Made by a program: the position numbers and the translations under genes
The notes under the pieces: generated by a model
Database searches by the model: none
The model's input: only the letters and a program-made list of their open reading frames with translations
Told to the model about the DNA's origin: nothing
DNA from: Mumia xiangluensis
Lineage (GTDB): Bacteria; Actinomycetota; Actinomycetes; Propionibacteriales; Nocardioidaceae
Assembly (NCBI RefSeq): GCF_010994095.1
Contig: NZ_WJYO01000004.1
Coordinates: 62,001 to 126,000, forward strand
Reading direction: 5' to 3'
DNA: 64,000 nt
Shown: piece after piece, positions 43,770 to 54,253 of the stretch
How positions within the stretch are numbered: the first letter of the stretch is position 1
How the letters are laid out: every line of letters starts with the position of its first letter

Positions 43770-43841
43770 CCGACCTGCGCTGAAACGCCCTTCGGGGGAT
43801 GCTGAATTACGCACCGAAAATCTTGCGTAATCGCAGGTCGG
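43770..43841 (+). ncRNA. predicted three-way-junction RNA in the menG-nuoA interval
   Basis: A closing helix pairs CCGACCTGCG (43770-43779) with CGCAGGTCGG (43832-43841), 10 perfect base pairs. Inside it lie a CCC-UUCG-GGG hairpin (43788-43797) with the stable cUUCGg tetraloop and an 8-bp helix ATTACGCA/TGCGTAAT (43806-43813 and 43824-43831) with a 10-base loop. Helices 1 and 3 stack without a gap on the 3' side. This layout resembles a structured RNA element or leader. I do not recognise a known class. Transcription is not shown; the inner ATTACGCA dyad could instead be a protein-binding site. Confidence 0.4.
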
Positions 43842-43906
43842 GCGGCGTTTGGAGAATTGCGCTGTGACCTCGCCCACCCCGTGTCGTGGCCGTCCGTGGG
43901 CCGTGG

Positions 43907-43912
43907 CATAGT
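43907..43912 (+). promoter_or_regulatory. possible -10 of the nuo promoter
   Basis: CATAGT lies 78 bp before the nuoA GTG and upstream of the Rex-like site. No convincing -35 is visible, so this is tentative. If correct, the three-way junction at 43770-43841 would lie outside the main nuo transcript. Confidence 0.3.
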
Positions 43913-43959
43913 GACGTGCAACACAGGAAACACCTCATGGTGACGGCCTGTGGACAGGC

Positions 43960-43977
43960 TCGTGAACATTTTCACGA
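43960..43977 (+). promoter_or_regulatory. Rex-like redox operator upstream of nuoA
   Basis: TCGTGAACATTTTCACGA is a perfect inverted repeat (7-bp arms, 4-bp centre). It differs from the Rex consensus TTGTGAAnnnnTTCACAA only at the second and next-to-last positions. Rex is the NADH/NAD-sensing repressor of respiratory genes in actinomycetes, and nuo is an established Rex target in Streptomyces. The site lies just before the GGAGG of nuoA, so binding could block elongation. No rex gene is in the window. Confidence 0.6.
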
Positions 43978-43989
43978 AGGGAGGATGCG

Positions 43990-44349
43990 GTGACCGAGTA
44001 CACCCCGGTCTTGGTGCTTGCCGCCATCTCGGGAGCGTTCGCGGTGTTCTCCGTGCTCATCGCCCCGCTCACGGGGCCGAAGCGCTACAACCGCGCCAAG
44101 GTCGACTCGTACGAGTGCGGCATCGAGCCGACCCCGCAGGCAGCGGGCGGCGGTCGTGTCCCGGTGAAGTACTTCATCACGGCGATGCTCTTCATCGTCT
44201 TCGACGTGGAGATCATCTTCCTCTACCCGTTCGCGGTGGAGTTCGACCTGCTCGGCTGGTTCGGCATCGTCGAGATGCTGCTGTTCATCGCGACGGTCTT
44301 CGTCGCGTACGTCTACGTCTGGCGCCGCGGCGGACTGGAGTGGGACTGA
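43990..44349 (+). CDS. nuoA: NADH-quinone oxidoreductase subunit A
   Basis: This 119-residue membrane subunit has three transmembrane helices and the conserved YECGIEP loop (residues 41-47) of NuoA, followed by [21 protein letters not shown]. It helps form the quinone-site junction between the peripheral and membrane arms. GTG 43990 has GGAGG six bases upstream. It opens a 14-gene operon in the classical A-to-N order; nuoB starts 1 bp after its stop. Confidence 0.96.
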   Translation: MTEYTPVLVLAAISGAFAVFSVLIAPLTGPKRYNRAKVDSYECGIEPTPQAAGGGRVPVKYFITAMLFIVFDVEIIFLYPFAVEFDLLGWFGIVEMLLFIATVFVAYVYVWRRGGLEWD

Positions 44350-44350
44350 C

Positions 44351-44905
44351 ATGGGCCTGGAGGAAAAGCTCCCGAGCGGAGTGCTGCTGACGACCGTCGA
44401 AGGTCTCGCGGGCTACTTCCGCAAGGCGTCGTTCTGGCCGGCCACCTTCGGCCTGGCCTGCTGCGCGATCGAGATGATGGAGTTCGGCGCCCCGAAGTAC
44501 GACTCGTCGCGCTTCGGCATGGAGGTCTTCCGCGCGTCGCCGCGACAGGCCGACCTCATGATCGTCGCCGGACGCGTCAGCCAGAAGATGGCGCCGGTCC
44601 TGCGTCAGATCTACGACCAGATGCCCGGCCCGAAGTACGTCCTCGCGATGGGCGTGTGCGCCAGCTCAGGCGGCATGTTCAACAACTACGCGATCGTGCA
44701 GGGCGTCGACCACATCGTCCCGGTCGACATGTATCTCCCCGGCTGCCCGCCGCGGCCCGAGATGCTCATCGACGCGGTGATGAAGCTTCACACCAAGATC
44801 CAGGACACGAAGCTCGGCGCGCACCGCGTCGCCGAGATCGCTGCCGACGAGAAGGTCGCCCTCGAGGCCGTCCCGACCACGGCGATGAAGGGGCTGCTGC
44901 GATGA
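44351..44905 (+). CDS. nuoB: NADH-quinone oxidoreductase subunit B
   Basis: This 184-residue subunit binds cluster N2, the last iron-sulfur centre before quinone. The tandem cysteines are in [10 protein letters not shown] near residue 37, with the other ligands in GVCASSGG and PGCPPRPE. The last 30 residues extend beyond the conserved core. It overlaps nuoC by 4 bp (ATGA). Confidence 0.96.
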   Translation: MGLEEKLPSGVLLTTVEGLAGYFRKASFWPATFGLACCAIEMMEFGAPKYDSSRFGMEVFRASPRQADLMIVAGRVSQKMAPVLRQIYDQMPGPKYVLAMGVCASSGGMFNNYAIVQGVDHIVPVDMYLPGCPPRPEMLIDAVMKLHTKIQDTKLGAHRVAEIAADEKVALEAVPTTAMKGLLR

Positions 44906-45621
44906 CTCAGGACCCGAGCAGCACCGCGGTCGGCGGCGAGGAGGTCGTCCCGTCCACAGCGCGCACCCTCGAGGTGATCGACGTCCGGGAAGGCATGTTC
45001 GGCGTCCACGGGTCCGGAGACACCTCCGGCTACGGCGGGCTCCAGCGCCCGGTCGCGATGCCGGAGGCGTCCGCCAGGCCGTACGGCGGCTGGTTCGACG
45101 AGGTCGCCGACCGGCTCGAGCAGGTGCTCGGCGAGAGCGTCGGTGCGGGTGCGGTCGAGTCCGCGGTCGTGGACCGCGGCGAGCTGACGCTGCACGTCTC
45201 CCGCGAGCGGGTCCGCGACGTGTGCCAGCACCTGCGCGACGACGCCGGCCTCCGGTTCGAGCTGTGCAGCGGCATCTCCGGCGTGCACTACCCGCACGAC
45301 GCCGGCCGCGAGCTGCACGCCGTCTACCACCTGCTGTCGATGACCCACAACCGGCGCATCCGGCTCGAGGTGGCCGCCCCGGAGTCCGACCCGCACATCG
45401 CGTCGGTCGTCTCGGTCTACCCGACCGCCGACTGGCACGAGCGCGAGACGTACGACTTCTTCGGCATCGTCTTCGACGGCCACCCGGCCCTCACCCGGAT
45501 CCTCATGCCGGACGACTGGCCGGGTCACCCCCAGCGCAAGGACTACCCGCTCGGCGGAATCCCCGTCGAGTACAAGGGCGCAACCATCCCACCGCCGGAC
45601 GAGCGGAGGTCGTACTCGTGA
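44902..45621 (+). CDS. nuoC: NADH-quinone oxidoreductase subunit C
   Basis: This 239-residue peripheral-arm subunit contains the 30-kDa signature [22 protein letters not shown] and the C-terminal DYPLGG. About 60 N-terminal residues precede the conserved domain. It binds NuoD and NuoB in the connecting fragment. Start ATG 44902 overlaps nuoB, and its stop overlaps the nuoD GTG by 4 bp. Confidence 0.95.
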   Translation: MTQDPSSTAVGGEEVVPSTARTLEVIDVREGMFGVHGSGDTSGYGGLQRPVAMPEASARPYGGWFDEVADRLEQVLGESVGAGAVESAVVDRGELTLHVSRERVRDVCQHLRDDAGLRFELCSGISGVHYPHDAGRELHAVYHLLSMTHNRRIRLEVAAPESDPHIASVVSVYPTADWHERETYDFFGIVFDGHPALTRILMPDDWPGHPQRKDYPLGGIPVEYKGATIPPPDERRSYS

Positions 45622-46970
45622 GCACCACCGACCAGACCCAGACCGACCCGTACGCTCCCAGCCAGGAGACGACCTCCGGTCCCGTCTACACCGTCACCGG
45701 TCAGGACTGGGACACCGTGGTCTCGGGCGTCGATCCCGACATCTCGGAGCGGATCGTCGTCAACATGGGCCCGCAGCACCCGTCGACGCACGGCGTGCTC
45801 CGGCTGATCCTCGAGATCGAGGGCGAGTCGGTGACCGAGGCCCGCTGCGGCATCGGCTACCTGCACACCGGCATCGAGAAGAACATGGAGTACCGCACCT
45901 GGACGCAGGGCGTCACGTTCTGCACCCGGATGGACTACCTGTCCCCGATGCACAACGAGGCCGCGTACGTCCTGGCGGTCGAGAAGCTGCTCGGCATCAC
46001 CGACCAGGTCCCCGAGAAGGCCGAGGTCCTGCGCGTGATGATGATGGAGGTCAACCGGATCTCCTCGCACCTCGTCGCGATCGCCACCGGCGGCATGGAG
46101 ATCGGCGCGCTGACCGTCATGACGGTCGGGTTCCGTGAGCGCGAGCTCTGCCTCGACATCTTCGAGCTGTTCTCGGGTCTGCGCATGAACTCCGCCTACC
46201 TGCGTCCCGGTGGCGTGTCGGCCGACGTCCCCGACGGCGGGCTCGACGCCGTGGACCGGTTCGTCGCACTCATGCGCAAGCGGCTTCCGGAGCTCGCCGC
46301 GCTGTGCAACCAGAACCCGATCTTCAAGGGGCGCCTCCAGGACGTCGGCTACCTCGACCTCGCCGGCTGCCTCGCCCTCGGCGTCACCGGTCCGGCGCTG
46401 CGCTCGACCGGCTACGACTGGGACCTGCGCAAGAAGCAGCCCTACAGCGGCTACGACACGTACGACTTCGACGTCATCACCCGCGACGAGCCGGACGCGT
46501 ACGGCCGCTTCCGCATCCGCCTCGACGAGATGGACCAGTCGCTGCGGATCGTCGAGCAGTGCGTCAGCCGCCTCCGGGGCCTCGAGGGCGCGCCGGTGAT
46601 GGTCGCCGACAAGAAGATCGCGTGGCCCGCGCAGCTCGCGGTGGGGCCCGACGGCCAGGGCAACTCGCTCGAGCACATCCGCCACATCATGGGCGAGTCG
46701 ATGGAGGCGCTGATCCATCACTTCAAGCTCGTCACCGAGGGCTTCCGCGTCCCGGCCGGCCAGACGTACGTGAGCGTGGAGTCGCCGCGCGGCGAGCTGT
46801 CGTGCCACCTCGTCTCCGACGGCGGCACCCGCCCGTACCGCGCGCACTTCCGCGACCCGTCCTTCAGCAACCTGCAGGCCACCGCGGCGATGTCGGAGGG
46901 CGGCATGCTCGCCGACGTCATCGTCGCGATCGCCAGCATCGACCCCGTGATGGGAGGGGTGGACCGGTGA
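45618..46970 (+). CDS. nuoD: NADH-quinone oxidoreductase subunit D
   Basis: This 450-residue 49-kDa-type subunit forms most of the quinone pocket with Nuo[16 protein letters not shown] near residue 49 carries the quinone-site His; [14 protein letters not shown] and [16 protein letters not shown] follow. GTG 45618 overlaps nuoC by 4 bp and has GGAGG about 10 bp upstream; reading further upstream in frame gives only a nuoC shadow. It overlaps nuoE by 4 bp (GTGA). Confidence 0.96.
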   Translation: MSTTDQTQTDPYAPSQETTSGPVYTVTGQDWDTVVSGVDPDISERIVVNMGPQHPSTHGVLRLILEIEGESVTEARCGIGYLHTGIEKNMEYRTWTQGVTFCTRMDYLSPMHNEAAYVLAVEKLLGITDQVPEKAEVLRVMMMEVNRISSHLVAIATGGMEIGALTVMTVGFRERELCLDIFELFSGLRMNSAYLRPGGVSADVPDGGLDAVDRFVALMRKRLPELAALCNQNPIFKGRLQDVGYLDLAGCLALGVTGPALRSTGYDWDLRKKQPYSGYDTYDFDVITRDEPDAYGRFRIRLDEMDQSLRIVEQCVSRLRGLEGAPVMVADKKIAWPAQLAVGPDGQGNSLEHIRHIMGESMEALIHHFKLVTEGFRVPAGQTYVSVESPRGELSCHLVSDGGTRPYRAHFRDPSFSNLQATAAMSEGGMLADVIVAIASIDPVMGGVDR

Positions 46971-47797
46971 GCGGTCTGGACTCCGCACGCGTGCGCGACG
47001 ACCTGCAGGCGATCATCGCCCGCTACCCGCAGAAGCGCTCCGCCCTGCTCCCGATGCTGCACCTCGTGCAGTCCGTCGAGGGCCGGGTGACGCCCGAGGC
47101 GATCGAGCTGTGCGCCGAGCTGCTCGACCTATCGGCGGCCGACGTCAACGGCGTCGCGACGTTCTACACGATGTACAAGCGGCGCGACGTCGGCGACTAC
47201 CACGTCGGCGTGTGCACCAACACGCTGTGCGCGGTGATGGGCGGCGACGCGATCTTCTCCCGCCTGCGCGAGCACCTCGGCGTCGGCAACGACGAGCGGA
47301 CCGCCGACGGCAAGGTGACGCTGGAGCACATCGAGTGCAACGCGGCCTGCGACTACGCGCCCGTGATGACCGTCAACTGGGAGTTCTTCGACAACCAGAC
47401 CCCTGACTCGGCGGTCGAGCTCGTCGACGACCTGCGCGCCGGCAAGACGCGCGAGGCGACCCGCGGCGCGCAGATCACGACCTGGCGCGAGGCCGAGCGC
47501 GTGCTCGCCGGGTTCCCCGACGGTCGCGCCGACGAAGGCCCGTCGGCCGGCGACGCGTCGCTCGCCGGCCTGCGGCTCGCCCAGCAGCACGGCTGGAAGG
47601 CGCCGGGGGAGGAGGGTCTCGACTCGCAAGCTCGCTCGACCAGCGACCAACCGCCGGTTGAGCGAGCCGAAGCCGGCGACGGAAGCGCCGAGGCCGCCGT
47701 CGCGCAGGCGGACACGCAGCGCGCCGAGTCCGAGACCAAGATCGACGACAGCACGACCCCGCCCGCGCAGCGCGAGGATGCCGAGGAGGCCGAATGA
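46967..47797 (+). CDS. nuoE: NADH-quinone oxidoreductase subunit E with repeat-derived tail
   Basis: This 276-residue 24-kDa subunit binds the [2Fe-2S] cluster N1a through CTNTLC near residue 84 and [10 protein letters not shown] near 125. The thioredoxin-like core ends near residue 200. The rest is a low-complexity acidic and alanine-rich tail. Part of it (about residues 217-234) is encoded by an imperfect inverted repeat of REP type with unusual codons (CAA, GTT, CGA, GAA). GTG 46967 overlaps nuoD, and the stop overlaps the nuoF ATG. The tail is probably dispensable. Confidence 0.93.
   Translation: MSGLDSARVRDDLQAIIARYPQKRSALLPMLHLVQSVEGRVTPEAIELCAELLDLSAADVNGVATFYTMYKRRDVGDYHVGVCTNTLCAVMGGDAIFSRLREHLGVGNDERTADGKVTLEHIECNAACDYAPVMTVNWEFFDNQTPDSAVELVDDLRAGKTREATRGAQITTWREAERVLAGFPDGRADEGPSAGDASLAGLRLAQQHGWKAPGEEGLDSQARSTSDQPPVERAEAGDGSAEAAVAQADTQRAESETKIDDSTTPPAQREDAEEAE
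47617..47671. repeat. REP-like inverted repeat inside nuoE
   Basis: Arms GCTCGCTCGACC (47630-47641) and GGTTGAGCGAGC (47656-47667) are inverted with one mismatch and a 14-bp spacer. They are flanked by TCTCGACTCG on the left and CGAAG on the right. This GGTTGAGCGAGC type of repeat looks like the dispersed palindromes of Nocardioides-type genomes. Here it stays in frame within the nuoE tail. Confidence 0.6.
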
Positions 47798-49134
47798 GCG
47801 CCGCACCCCTCACCCCGGTCCTCTCGCGAGGCTGGGACCACGAGCGCTCGTGGACGCTCGACGCGTACGGCGACTACGCCGCGCTGCGCTCCGCCCTTCG
47901 GCAGGACCCCGACGAGGTCATCGCGACCGTGAAGGACTCGGGCCTGCGCGGCCGGGGCGGCGCCGGCTTCCCCACGGGCATGAAGTGGGGCTTCATCCCG
48001 CAGGACCCGACCCAGCCGGGCGGTGACAAGCCGCACTACCTGGTGGTCAACGCCGACGAGTCCGAGCCGGGCACGTGCAAGGACATCCCGCTGATGATGG
48101 CGAACCCGCACGTCCTGGTCGAGGGCGTCGCGATCACCTGCCACGCGATCCGCGCGAAGAAGGCGTTCATCTACGTCCGCGGCGAGGTCCTGCACGTGAT
48201 CCGCAGGCTCCAGGCCGCGGTCGAGGAGGCGTACGCTGCCGGCTTCCTGGGCGCGGACGTGTTCGGGTCCGGCATCGACGTCGACGTGGTCGTCCACGCC
48301 GGCGCGGGCGCGTACATCTGCGGCGAGGAGACTGCTCTCCTCGACTCGCTCGAGGGGCGTCGCGGCCAACCACGGCTGCGTCCGCCGTTCCCCGCCGTCG
48401 CGGGCCTCTACGCCGCGCCGACCGTCATCAACAACGTCGAGTCGATCGCCTCGGTGCCATGCATCGTGGAGCGTGGGGCCGACTGGTTCGCGTCCATGGG
48501 CACCGAGAAGTCCAAGGGCATGACGATCTACTCGCTGTCGGGCCACGTGAAGCAGCCCGGCCAGTACGAGGCCCCGCTCGGCATCACGCTGCGCGAGCTC
48601 CTCGACATGTCCGGCGGGATGCGGGACGGCTCGGAGCTGAAGTTCTGGACGCCGGGAGGCTCGTCGACGCCTCTGCTGACCGCGGAGCACCTCGACGTCC
48701 CGCTCGACTACGAGGGCGTCGCCGGAGCGGGCTCGATGCTCGGCACGAAGGCCCTGCAGCTCTTCGACCAGACCACGTCGGTCGTCCGCTGCGTGCTGCG
48801 CTGGACCGAGTTCTACAAGCACGAATCCTGCGGCAAGTGCACCCCGTGCCGTGAGGGCACCTGGTGGCTGGTGCAGACGCTCGAGCGCCTCGAGGCCGGC
48901 AAGGGCCAGGAGGGTGACATCGAGCTGCTCCTCGACCAGTGCGACAACATCCTCGGCCGGGCGTTCTGCGCGCTCGGCGACGGCGCGACGAGCCCGATCA
49001 CGTCGGCCATCGAGCACTTCCGCGACGAGTTCGAGGCCGGGATGCACACGCCGGCGTGGGACCTGTTCCCGTACGAGGGGTCCACCGCCTGGGCGAAGCC
49101 CGCCACCGACGCAGCGAAGGGGGCGACCGCATGA
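47794..49134 (+). CDS. nuoF: NADH-quinone oxidoreductase subunit F
   Basis: This 446-residue 51-kDa subunit holds FMN, the NADH site and cluster N3. GLRGRGGAGFPTGMKW near residue 50 is the FMN/NADH glycine loop, GAGAYICGEETALLDS follows near 170, and the [4Fe-4S] motif ESCGKCTPCREGT is near 348. It is the entry point for electrons from NADH. It overlaps nuoE and nuoG by 4 bp each (ATGA). Confidence 0.97.
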   Translation: MSAAPLTPVLSRGWDHERSWTLDAYGDYAALRSALRQDPDEVIATVKDSGLRGRGGAGFPTGMKWGFIPQDPTQPGGDKPHYLVVNADESEPGTCKDIPLMMANPHVLVEGVAITCHAIRAKKAFIYVRGEVLHVIRRLQAAVEEAYAAGFLGADVFGSGIDVDVVVHAGAGAYICGEETALLDSLEGRRGQPRLRPPFPAVAGLYAAPTVINNVESIASVPCIVERGADWFASMGTEKSKGMTIYSLSGHVKQPGQYEAPLGITLRELLDMSGGMRDGSELKFWTPGGSSTPLLTAEHLDVPLDYEGVAGAGSMLGTKALQLFDQTTSVVRCVLRWTEFYKHESCGKCTPCREGTWWLVQTLERLEAGKGQEGDIELLLDQCDNILGRAFCALGDGATSPITSAIEHFRDEFEAGMHTPAWDLFPYEGSTAWAKPATDAAKGATA

Positions 49135-51611
49135 CGGTCACCAAGGGCAACGAACCCGGCACCGAGCTGGCCGACCAGAACCTCGTCACGCTCACCGTCG
49201 ACGACGTCGAGGTGAGCGTTCCCGAGGGCACGCTGGTGATCCGTGCGGCCGAGCTGATCGGTGTGGAGATCCCGCGGTTCTGCGACCACCCGCTGCTCGC
49301 TCCCGTGGGGGCGTGCCGGCAGTGCCTCGTCGACGTCCCCGACGCCGGCAACGGTCGTGGCTTCCCGAAGCCGCAGGCGTCGTGCACGCTGCCGGTATCG
49401 CCCGGCATGGTCGTGAAGACGCAGGTCACGTCGCCGGTCGCCGACAAGGCACAGCACGGGATCATGGAGTTCCTCCTGGTCAACCACCCGCTCGACTGCC
49501 CGATGTGCGACAAGGGCGGCGAGTGCCCTCTGCAGAACCAGGCCATGAGCCACGGGCAGGGGGAGACGCGGTTCACCGAGAAGAAGCGCACCTACCCCAA
49601 GCCGCTGGCGATCTCGTCCCAGATCCTGCTCGACCGTGAGCGCTGCATCCTGTGCGCGCGCTGCACCCGGTTCTCCGAGCAGATCGCGGGCGACCCGTTC
49701 ATCGCGATGGCCGAGCGCGGCGCGCTCCAGCAGGTCGCGATCTACGAGAACGAGCCGTTCTCCTCGTACTTCTCCGGCAACACCATCCAGATCTGCCCGG
49801 TCGGCGCACTGACCAGCAGCTCGTACCGGTTCCGCTCGCGGCCGTTCGACCTCGTGTCGACGCCGGCGGTGGCCGAGCACGACGCCTGCGGCGCGGCGAT
49901 CCGTGTCGACCACCGGCGCGGCAAGGTCGTCCGCCGGCTCTCCGGGGACGACCCCGAGGTCAACGAGGAGTGGATCAGCGACAAGGACCGCTTCGCGTTC
50001 ACCTACGCCCGGCAGGCCGACCGGCTGACCCGCCCGCTCGTCCGCGACCCCGAGACCGGAGCCCTCGAGCCGGCGTCGTGGCCCGCCGCGTTCCTGGCCG
50101 CCGCCCGTGGACTCGCGGCGGCCGCCGCGACGAGCGGTGTCGGCGTCGTGACCGGTGGCCGCCTCACCACCGAGGACGCGTACGCGTACGCCAAGCTGGC
50201 GCGCACCGTCCTCGGGACGAACGACATCGACTTCCGGGCCCGACCGCAGTCGGCCGAGGAGGCGGAGTTCCTCGCGCACGCGGTGGCCGGCAGCGGCCTC
50301 GGCGTCACTTACCGCGACCTCGAGGAGGCCACCAAGGTCGTCCTCGTGGGTCTCGAGCCCGAGGACGAGGCCGCGACGATCTTCCTGCGGCTCCGCAAGG
50401 CGTGGCGCACCAACGGCACGCAGGTCGTCGCCGTCGCCAGCCACGCGACGAGGGCGCTGGAGAAGGTCGGCGGCCAGCTGGTCCGTACGATCCCGGGCGA
50501 CGAGGCGAAGGCGCTCGGCGAGGCCGGACTCGCCCCGGGCACGATCGTCCTGCTCGGCGAGCGGCTCGCACGCGTCGAGGGTGCGTTCACGACAGCCCTG
50601 GCAGCGGCGTCGCGCAGCGGTGCTCGCCTGGCGTGGGTGCCGCGGCGCGCAGGCGACCGCGGCGCCGTCGAGGCGGGCTGCCTCCCCAACCTGCTCCCGG
50701 GCGGGCGACCGGTCGCCGATGCGGAGGCGCGCGCCGACCTGGCAGCCGCCTGGGGCGTCGCCTCGCTCCCGGGCGAGCCCGGCCGCAGCACCGACGACAT
50801 CCTCGCGGCGGCCCTCGCGGGTGAGATCGGCGCGCTGCTGGTCGCCGGCGTCGAGGTCGACGACCTCGCAGACCCGCAGGCGGCCTTGGACGCGGTGGAC
50901 GCAGCCGGCTTCGTGGTGAGCCTCGAGGTCCGCGCCAGCGCAGTGACCGAGCGCGCCGACGTGGTGCTCCCGGTGGCCGCCGTCGCCGAGAAGGCCGGTT
51001 CGTTCGTCAACTGGGAGGGCCGTCGCCGCCCGTTCGAGGCCGTCATCCCCGTGCCGCACGCCCTGCCCGACACCCGCGTGCTCGCAGGCATCGCCGAGGC
51101 AGCGGGCCACGACCTCGGGTTCCGTACGCCCGAGGCGGCGGCCGCGGAGCTCGCCGAGGTCGGCGTCTGGGACGGCGCTCGTGCACCCAAGCCCGAGGTG
51201 GTGCCCGGACGCGCCCCGCGGACCGACCCCAGCGAGGTCGTCCTCGACACCTGGCGTCGCCTGATCGACGACGGTCGCGGCCAGGACGGCGACCGCCACT
51301 ACCAGGCGACGGCTCGTCCCTCGGTGGCGCTGCTGTCGTCCGCGACGGCGCGGGCCTTCGGCGTCCGCGAGGGCGAGGAGATCGTGCTGAGGACCGATCG
51401 AGGCGCGGTCGCGGTGCCGGCCGGCATCGCCGACATCGCCGACGGAGTCGTGTGGACCCCGGCGAACTCCAACGGGCTGTCGCTGCTCGGGATCCTCGGT
51501 GCCGCCTACGGAGCCGTCGTCACCGTCGAGCGCTCGGTCCCTGCCGACGAGGCGGACGCGCTGTCGGGTCCGCCGCATCCGCACGTGCCGACTGAGGAGG
51601 ACGAGCAGTGA
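49131..51611 (+). CDS. nuoG: NADH-quinone oxidoreductase subunit G
   Basis: This 826-residue subunit has an N-terminal ferredoxin-like part: a [2Fe-2S] site ([15 protein letters not shown]), a His/Cys-ligated cluster ([17 protein letters not shown]) and a [4Fe-4S] site (CILCARC with CPVGAL). A molybdopterin-oxidoreductase-like domain follows, typical of complex I and lacking a working cofactor. It relays electrons within the peripheral arm. Near the C-terminus the sequence is Ala/Glu-rich. It overlaps nuoF and nuoH by 4 bp. Confidence 0.95.
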   Translation: MTVTKGNEPGTELADQNLVTLTVDDVEVSVPEGTLVIRAAELIGVEIPRFCDHPLLAPVGACRQCLVDVPDAGNGRGFPKPQASCTLPVSPGMVVKTQVTSPVADKAQHGIMEFLLVNHPLDCPMCDKGGECPLQNQAMSHGQGETRFTEKKRTYPKPLAISSQILLDRERCILCARCTRFSEQIAGDPFIAMAERGALQQVAIYENEPFSSYFSGNTIQICPVGALTSSSYRFRSRPFDLVSTPAVAEHDACGAAIRVDHRRGKVVRRLSGDDPEVNEEWISDKDRFAFTYARQADRLTRPLVRDPETGALEPASWPAAFLAAARGLAAAAATSGVGVVTGGRLTTEDAYAYAKLARTVLGTNDIDFRARPQSAEEAEFLAHAVAGSGLGVTYRDLEEATKVVLVGLEPEDEAATIFLRLRKAWRTNGTQVVAVASHATRALEKVGGQLVRTIPGDEAKALGEAGLAPGTIVLLGERLARVEGAFTTALAAASRSGARLAWVPRRAGDRGAVEAGCLPNLLPGGRPVADAEARADLAAAWGVASLPGEPGRSTDDILAAALAGEIGALLVAGVEVDDLADPQAALDAVDAAGFVVSLEVRASAVTERADVVLPVAAVAEKAGSFVNWEGRRRPFEAVIPVPHALPDTRVLAGIAEAAGHDLGFRTPEAAAAELAEVGVWDGARAPKPEVVPGRAPRTDPSEVVLDTWRRLIDDGRGQDGDRHYQATARPSVALLSSATARAFGVREGEEIVLRTDRGAVAVPAGIADIADGVVWTPANSNGLSLLGILGAAYGAVVTVERSVPADEADALSGPPHPHVPTEEDEQ

Positions 51612-52864
51612 GCGAGCTCTTCGGCAACGAGGCCTGGTGGGTGATCATCCTCAAGGCGCTCCTGGTGTTCGTCGTGCTGGTGGTCTTCACCCTCTTCAAC
51701 ATCTGGTTCGAGCGCCGGGTCGTCGCCCGCATGCAGCACCGCGTCGGACCCAACGTCTGGGGTCCGTTCGGGCTCCTGCAGAGCCTCGCCGACGGTGTGA
51801 AGCTCGCGCTCAAGGAAGAGATCTTCCCCAAGCACGCGCACAAGGTCGTCTACTTCATCGCGCCGGTGATCGCGACGATCCCCGCGTTCCTGGCGTGGGC
51901 GGTGATCCCGTTCGGCCCCGAGGTCACGATCCCGTTCACCGACACGGTCACACCGCTGCAGCTGACGGACATGCCGGTCGCCGTCCTCTACATCCTCGCC
52001 GTCACGTCGATCGGCGTGTACGGCATCGTGCTCGGCGGCTGGGCGTCCGGCTCGACCTACTCGCTGCTCGGCGGGGTGCGCTCCTCGGCCCAGATGATCT
52101 CCTACGAGGTCGCGATGGGCCTGTCCCTGGTCGCGGTCTTCATCTACGCCGGCTCGATGTCGACGTCGGAGATCGTGGCTGCGCAGGCCGAGGACACCTG
52201 GTTCGCCCTGCCGCTGCTGCCGTCGTTCATCATCTACATGATCGCGATGGTCGGAGAGACCAACCGCGCGCCCTTCGACCTTCCCGAGGCCGAGGGCGAG
52301 CTGGTCGGCGGCTTCCACACCGAGTACTCGTCGCTGAAGTTCGCGCTGTTCTTCCTCGCCGAGTACATCAACATGGTGACGGTGTCGGCGCTGGCGACGA
52401 CGATGTTCCTCGGCGGCTGGCGTGCACCGTGGGGCATCTCCCAGATCGACGGTGCCAACGAGGGCTACTGGCCGGTGCTGTGGTTCCTCGGCAAGACCTT
52501 GCTGTTCGTCTTCCTCTTCATCTGGCTGCGCGGTTCGCTGCCGCGGCTGCGCTACGACCAGTTCATGAAGTTCGGATGGAAGGTCCTCATCCCGGCCTCG
52601 CTGGCGTGGATCGTCGTGGTCTGCGTGATGCGCCGTCTGATCATCGACGACGACCTCGACCCGACCAAGATCCTGGTGGTCGCGGGCGTCCTCGTGGTCG
52701 CGCTGCTCGTCGTCCAGTTCATCCCCGAGCGCCGGACACCGGCCGTCGAGGCTCCCGAGCCCGACGCGTTCGCCGGTGGCTTCCCCGTACCCCCGATGCC
52801 CGGGAAGCAGCCGGTCGCCCCCAGCGGCGCACCGGTCGCTCCCTCCGGCGAGAAGGAGGCCTGA
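51608..52864 (+). CDS. nuoH: NADH-quinone oxidoreductase subunit H
   Basis: This 418-residue membrane subunit has eight or so helices and the conserved [15 protein letters not shown] near residue 36, [20 protein letters not shown] near 216, and [11 protein letters not shown]. It lines the quinone entry path. About 60 C-terminal residues form a proline-rich cytoplasmic tail longer than in enterobacterial NuoH, as is usual in actinomycetes. GTG 51608 overlaps nuoG by 4 bp. Confidence 0.96.
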   Translation: MSELFGNEAWWVIILKALLVFVVLVVFTLFNIWFERRVVARMQHRVGPNVWGPFGLLQSLADGVKLALKEEIFPKHAHKVVYFIAPVIATIPAFLAWAVIPFGPEVTIPFTDTVTPLQLTDMPVAVLYILAVTSIGVYGIVLGGWASGSTYSLLGGVRSSAQMISYEVAMGLSLVAVFIYAGSMSTSEIVAAQAEDTWFALPLLPSFIIYMIAMVGETNRAPFDLPEAEGELVGGFHTEYSSLKFALFFLAEYINMVTVSALATTMFLGGWRAPWGISQIDGANEGYWPVLWFLGKTLLFVFLFIWLRGSLPRLRYDQFMKFGWKVLIPASLAWIVVVCVMRRLIIDDDLDPTKILVVAGVLVVALLVVQFIPERRTPAVEAPEPDAFAGGFPVPPMPGKQPVAPSGAPVAPSGEKEA

Positions 52865-52871
52865 TCTCGCG

Positions 52872-53438
52872 ATGGCGACCTTGAAGGAGCAGCTCTGGGA
52901 CCCGATCGCCGGCTTCGGCGTGACGTTCCGGACGATGTTCAAGAAGCCCGTGACGGTGCAGTACCCGTTCGAGAAGCGGCCGACCGCGCCGCGGTTCCAC
53001 GGCAGGCACCAGCTCAACCGGTGGCCGGACGGTCTCGAGAAGTGCATCGGCTGCGAGCTGTGCGCGTGGGCGTGCCCAGCGGACGCGATCTTCGTGGAGG
53101 GCGCGTCCAACACCGAGGACGAGCGCTTCTCGCCCGGCGAGCGGTACGGCCGCGTCTACCAGATCAACTACCTCCGCTGCATCCTGTGCGGGCTGTGCAT
53201 CGAGGCGTGCCCGACCCGCGCACTGACGATGACCAACGAGTACGAGCTCGCCGACACGAGCCGTGAGTCGCTGATCTTCGAGAAGTCCGACCTCCTGGCG
53301 CCGCTGCTGCCGGGCATGGAGCAGCCGCCCCACCCGTTGCGCCTCGGCGACGACGAGCGCGACTACTACAGCGGGCAGGCCGCAGCACGTGCGGTCGCCG
53401 AGGGGTCGGTCGCCGCGGGGCCGGGAGGCGAGCAGTGA
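52872..53438 (+). CDS. nuoI: NADH-quinone oxidoreductase subunit I
   Basis: This 188-residue subunit has two [4Fe-4S] ferredoxin motifs, [16 protein letters not shown] near residue 58 and [16 protein letters not shown] near 104 (clusters N6a and N6b). It passes electrons to NuoB. ATG 52872 is 7 bp after the nuoH stop, one of only three small gaps in the operon. The gene overlaps nuoJ by 4 bp. Confidence 0.96.
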   Translation: MATLKEQLWDPIAGFGVTFRTMFKKPVTVQYPFEKRPTAPRFHGRHQLNRWPDGLEKCIGCELCAWACPADAIFVEGASNTEDERFSPGERYGRVYQINYLRCILCGLCIEACPTRALTMTNEYELADTSRESLIFEKSDLLAPLLPGMEQPPHPLRLGDDERDYYSGQAAARAVAEGSVAAGPGGEQ

Positions 53439-54253
53439 CCGCGTTCTGGCTGCTGGCACCGATCATGGTCGTCGCCGCGCTCGGCGTCGTCCTCTCGCGC
53501 AAGGCCGTGCACTCGGCCCTCTGCCTCGCCGTGGTGATGATCTCGCTCGCCATGATGTACGCGATGCAGGACGCACCGTTCCTGTTCGCGGTGCAGATCA
53601 TCGTCTACACCGGCGCGATCATGATGCTGTTCCTCTTCGTCCTGATGCTGGTGGGTGTCGACAAGACCGACTCGCTGGTCGAGACGATCAAGGGCCAGCG
53701 CCTCGTCGCCATCGTGCTCGGTCTGCTCTTCGGCGGGGTGCTCGTCACGGTCGTCGCGCAGGCGTTCGTCGGTCCGGTGGTCGGCCTCGGCGAGGCCAAC
53801 GCCGACGGCAACGTCCACGGCCTCGCGAAGCTCCTCTTCAACCGGTACGTGTTCGCCTTCGAGGCCACCAGCGCACTGCTGATCACGGCGGTCCTCGGCG
53901 CGATGGTGCTCGCTCACCGCGAGCGCCTCGAGCCGCGCCGCACGCAGCGCGACCTCGCGCTCGAGCGGATGCAGCGCTACGCCGAGCACGGCGAGCACCC
54001 GGGCAACCTCCCCACGCCGGGTGTGTACGCCCGCCACAACGCCGTCGACGTGCCGGCGCTGCTGCCCGACGGATCGACGTCGGAGATCTCGACCTCCAAG
54101 ACGCTCCGCGACCGCGGTGTCGTCCGTGACGGCGCCTTCGCCGGCGACGTGTCCGTCACGATGCGCCGGCTCGAGGCGGACGGTCCCGAGCGAGGCCGGG
54201 TCGAGCCGCCGCCCTCGACACCCGCGCGACACGATGGCGAGGAGGACCTGTGA
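53435..54253 (+). CDS. nuoJ: NADH-quinone oxidoreductase subunit J
   Basis: This 272-residue membrane subunit has five helices within the first 165 residues, including the key [20 protein letters not shown] near residue 50 (the helix that flexes during turnover). The roughly 100-residue hydrophilic C-terminal tail is a known actinomycete extension. GTG 53435 overlaps nuoI by 4 bp and the stop overlaps nuoK by 4 bp. Confidence 0.95.
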   Translation: MTAFWLLAPIMVVAALGVVLSRKAVHSALCLAVVMISLAMMYAMQDAPFLFAVQIIVYTGAIMMLFLFVLMLVGVDKTDSLVETIKGQRLVAIVLGLLFGGVLVTVVAQAFVGPVVGLGEANADGNVHGLAKLLFNRYVFAFEATSALLITAVLGAMVLAHRERLEPRRTQRDLALERMQRYAEHGEHPGNLPTPGVYARHNAVDVPALLPDGSTSEISTSKTLRDRGVVRDGAFAGDVSVTMRRLEADGPERGRVEPPPSTPARHDGEEDL

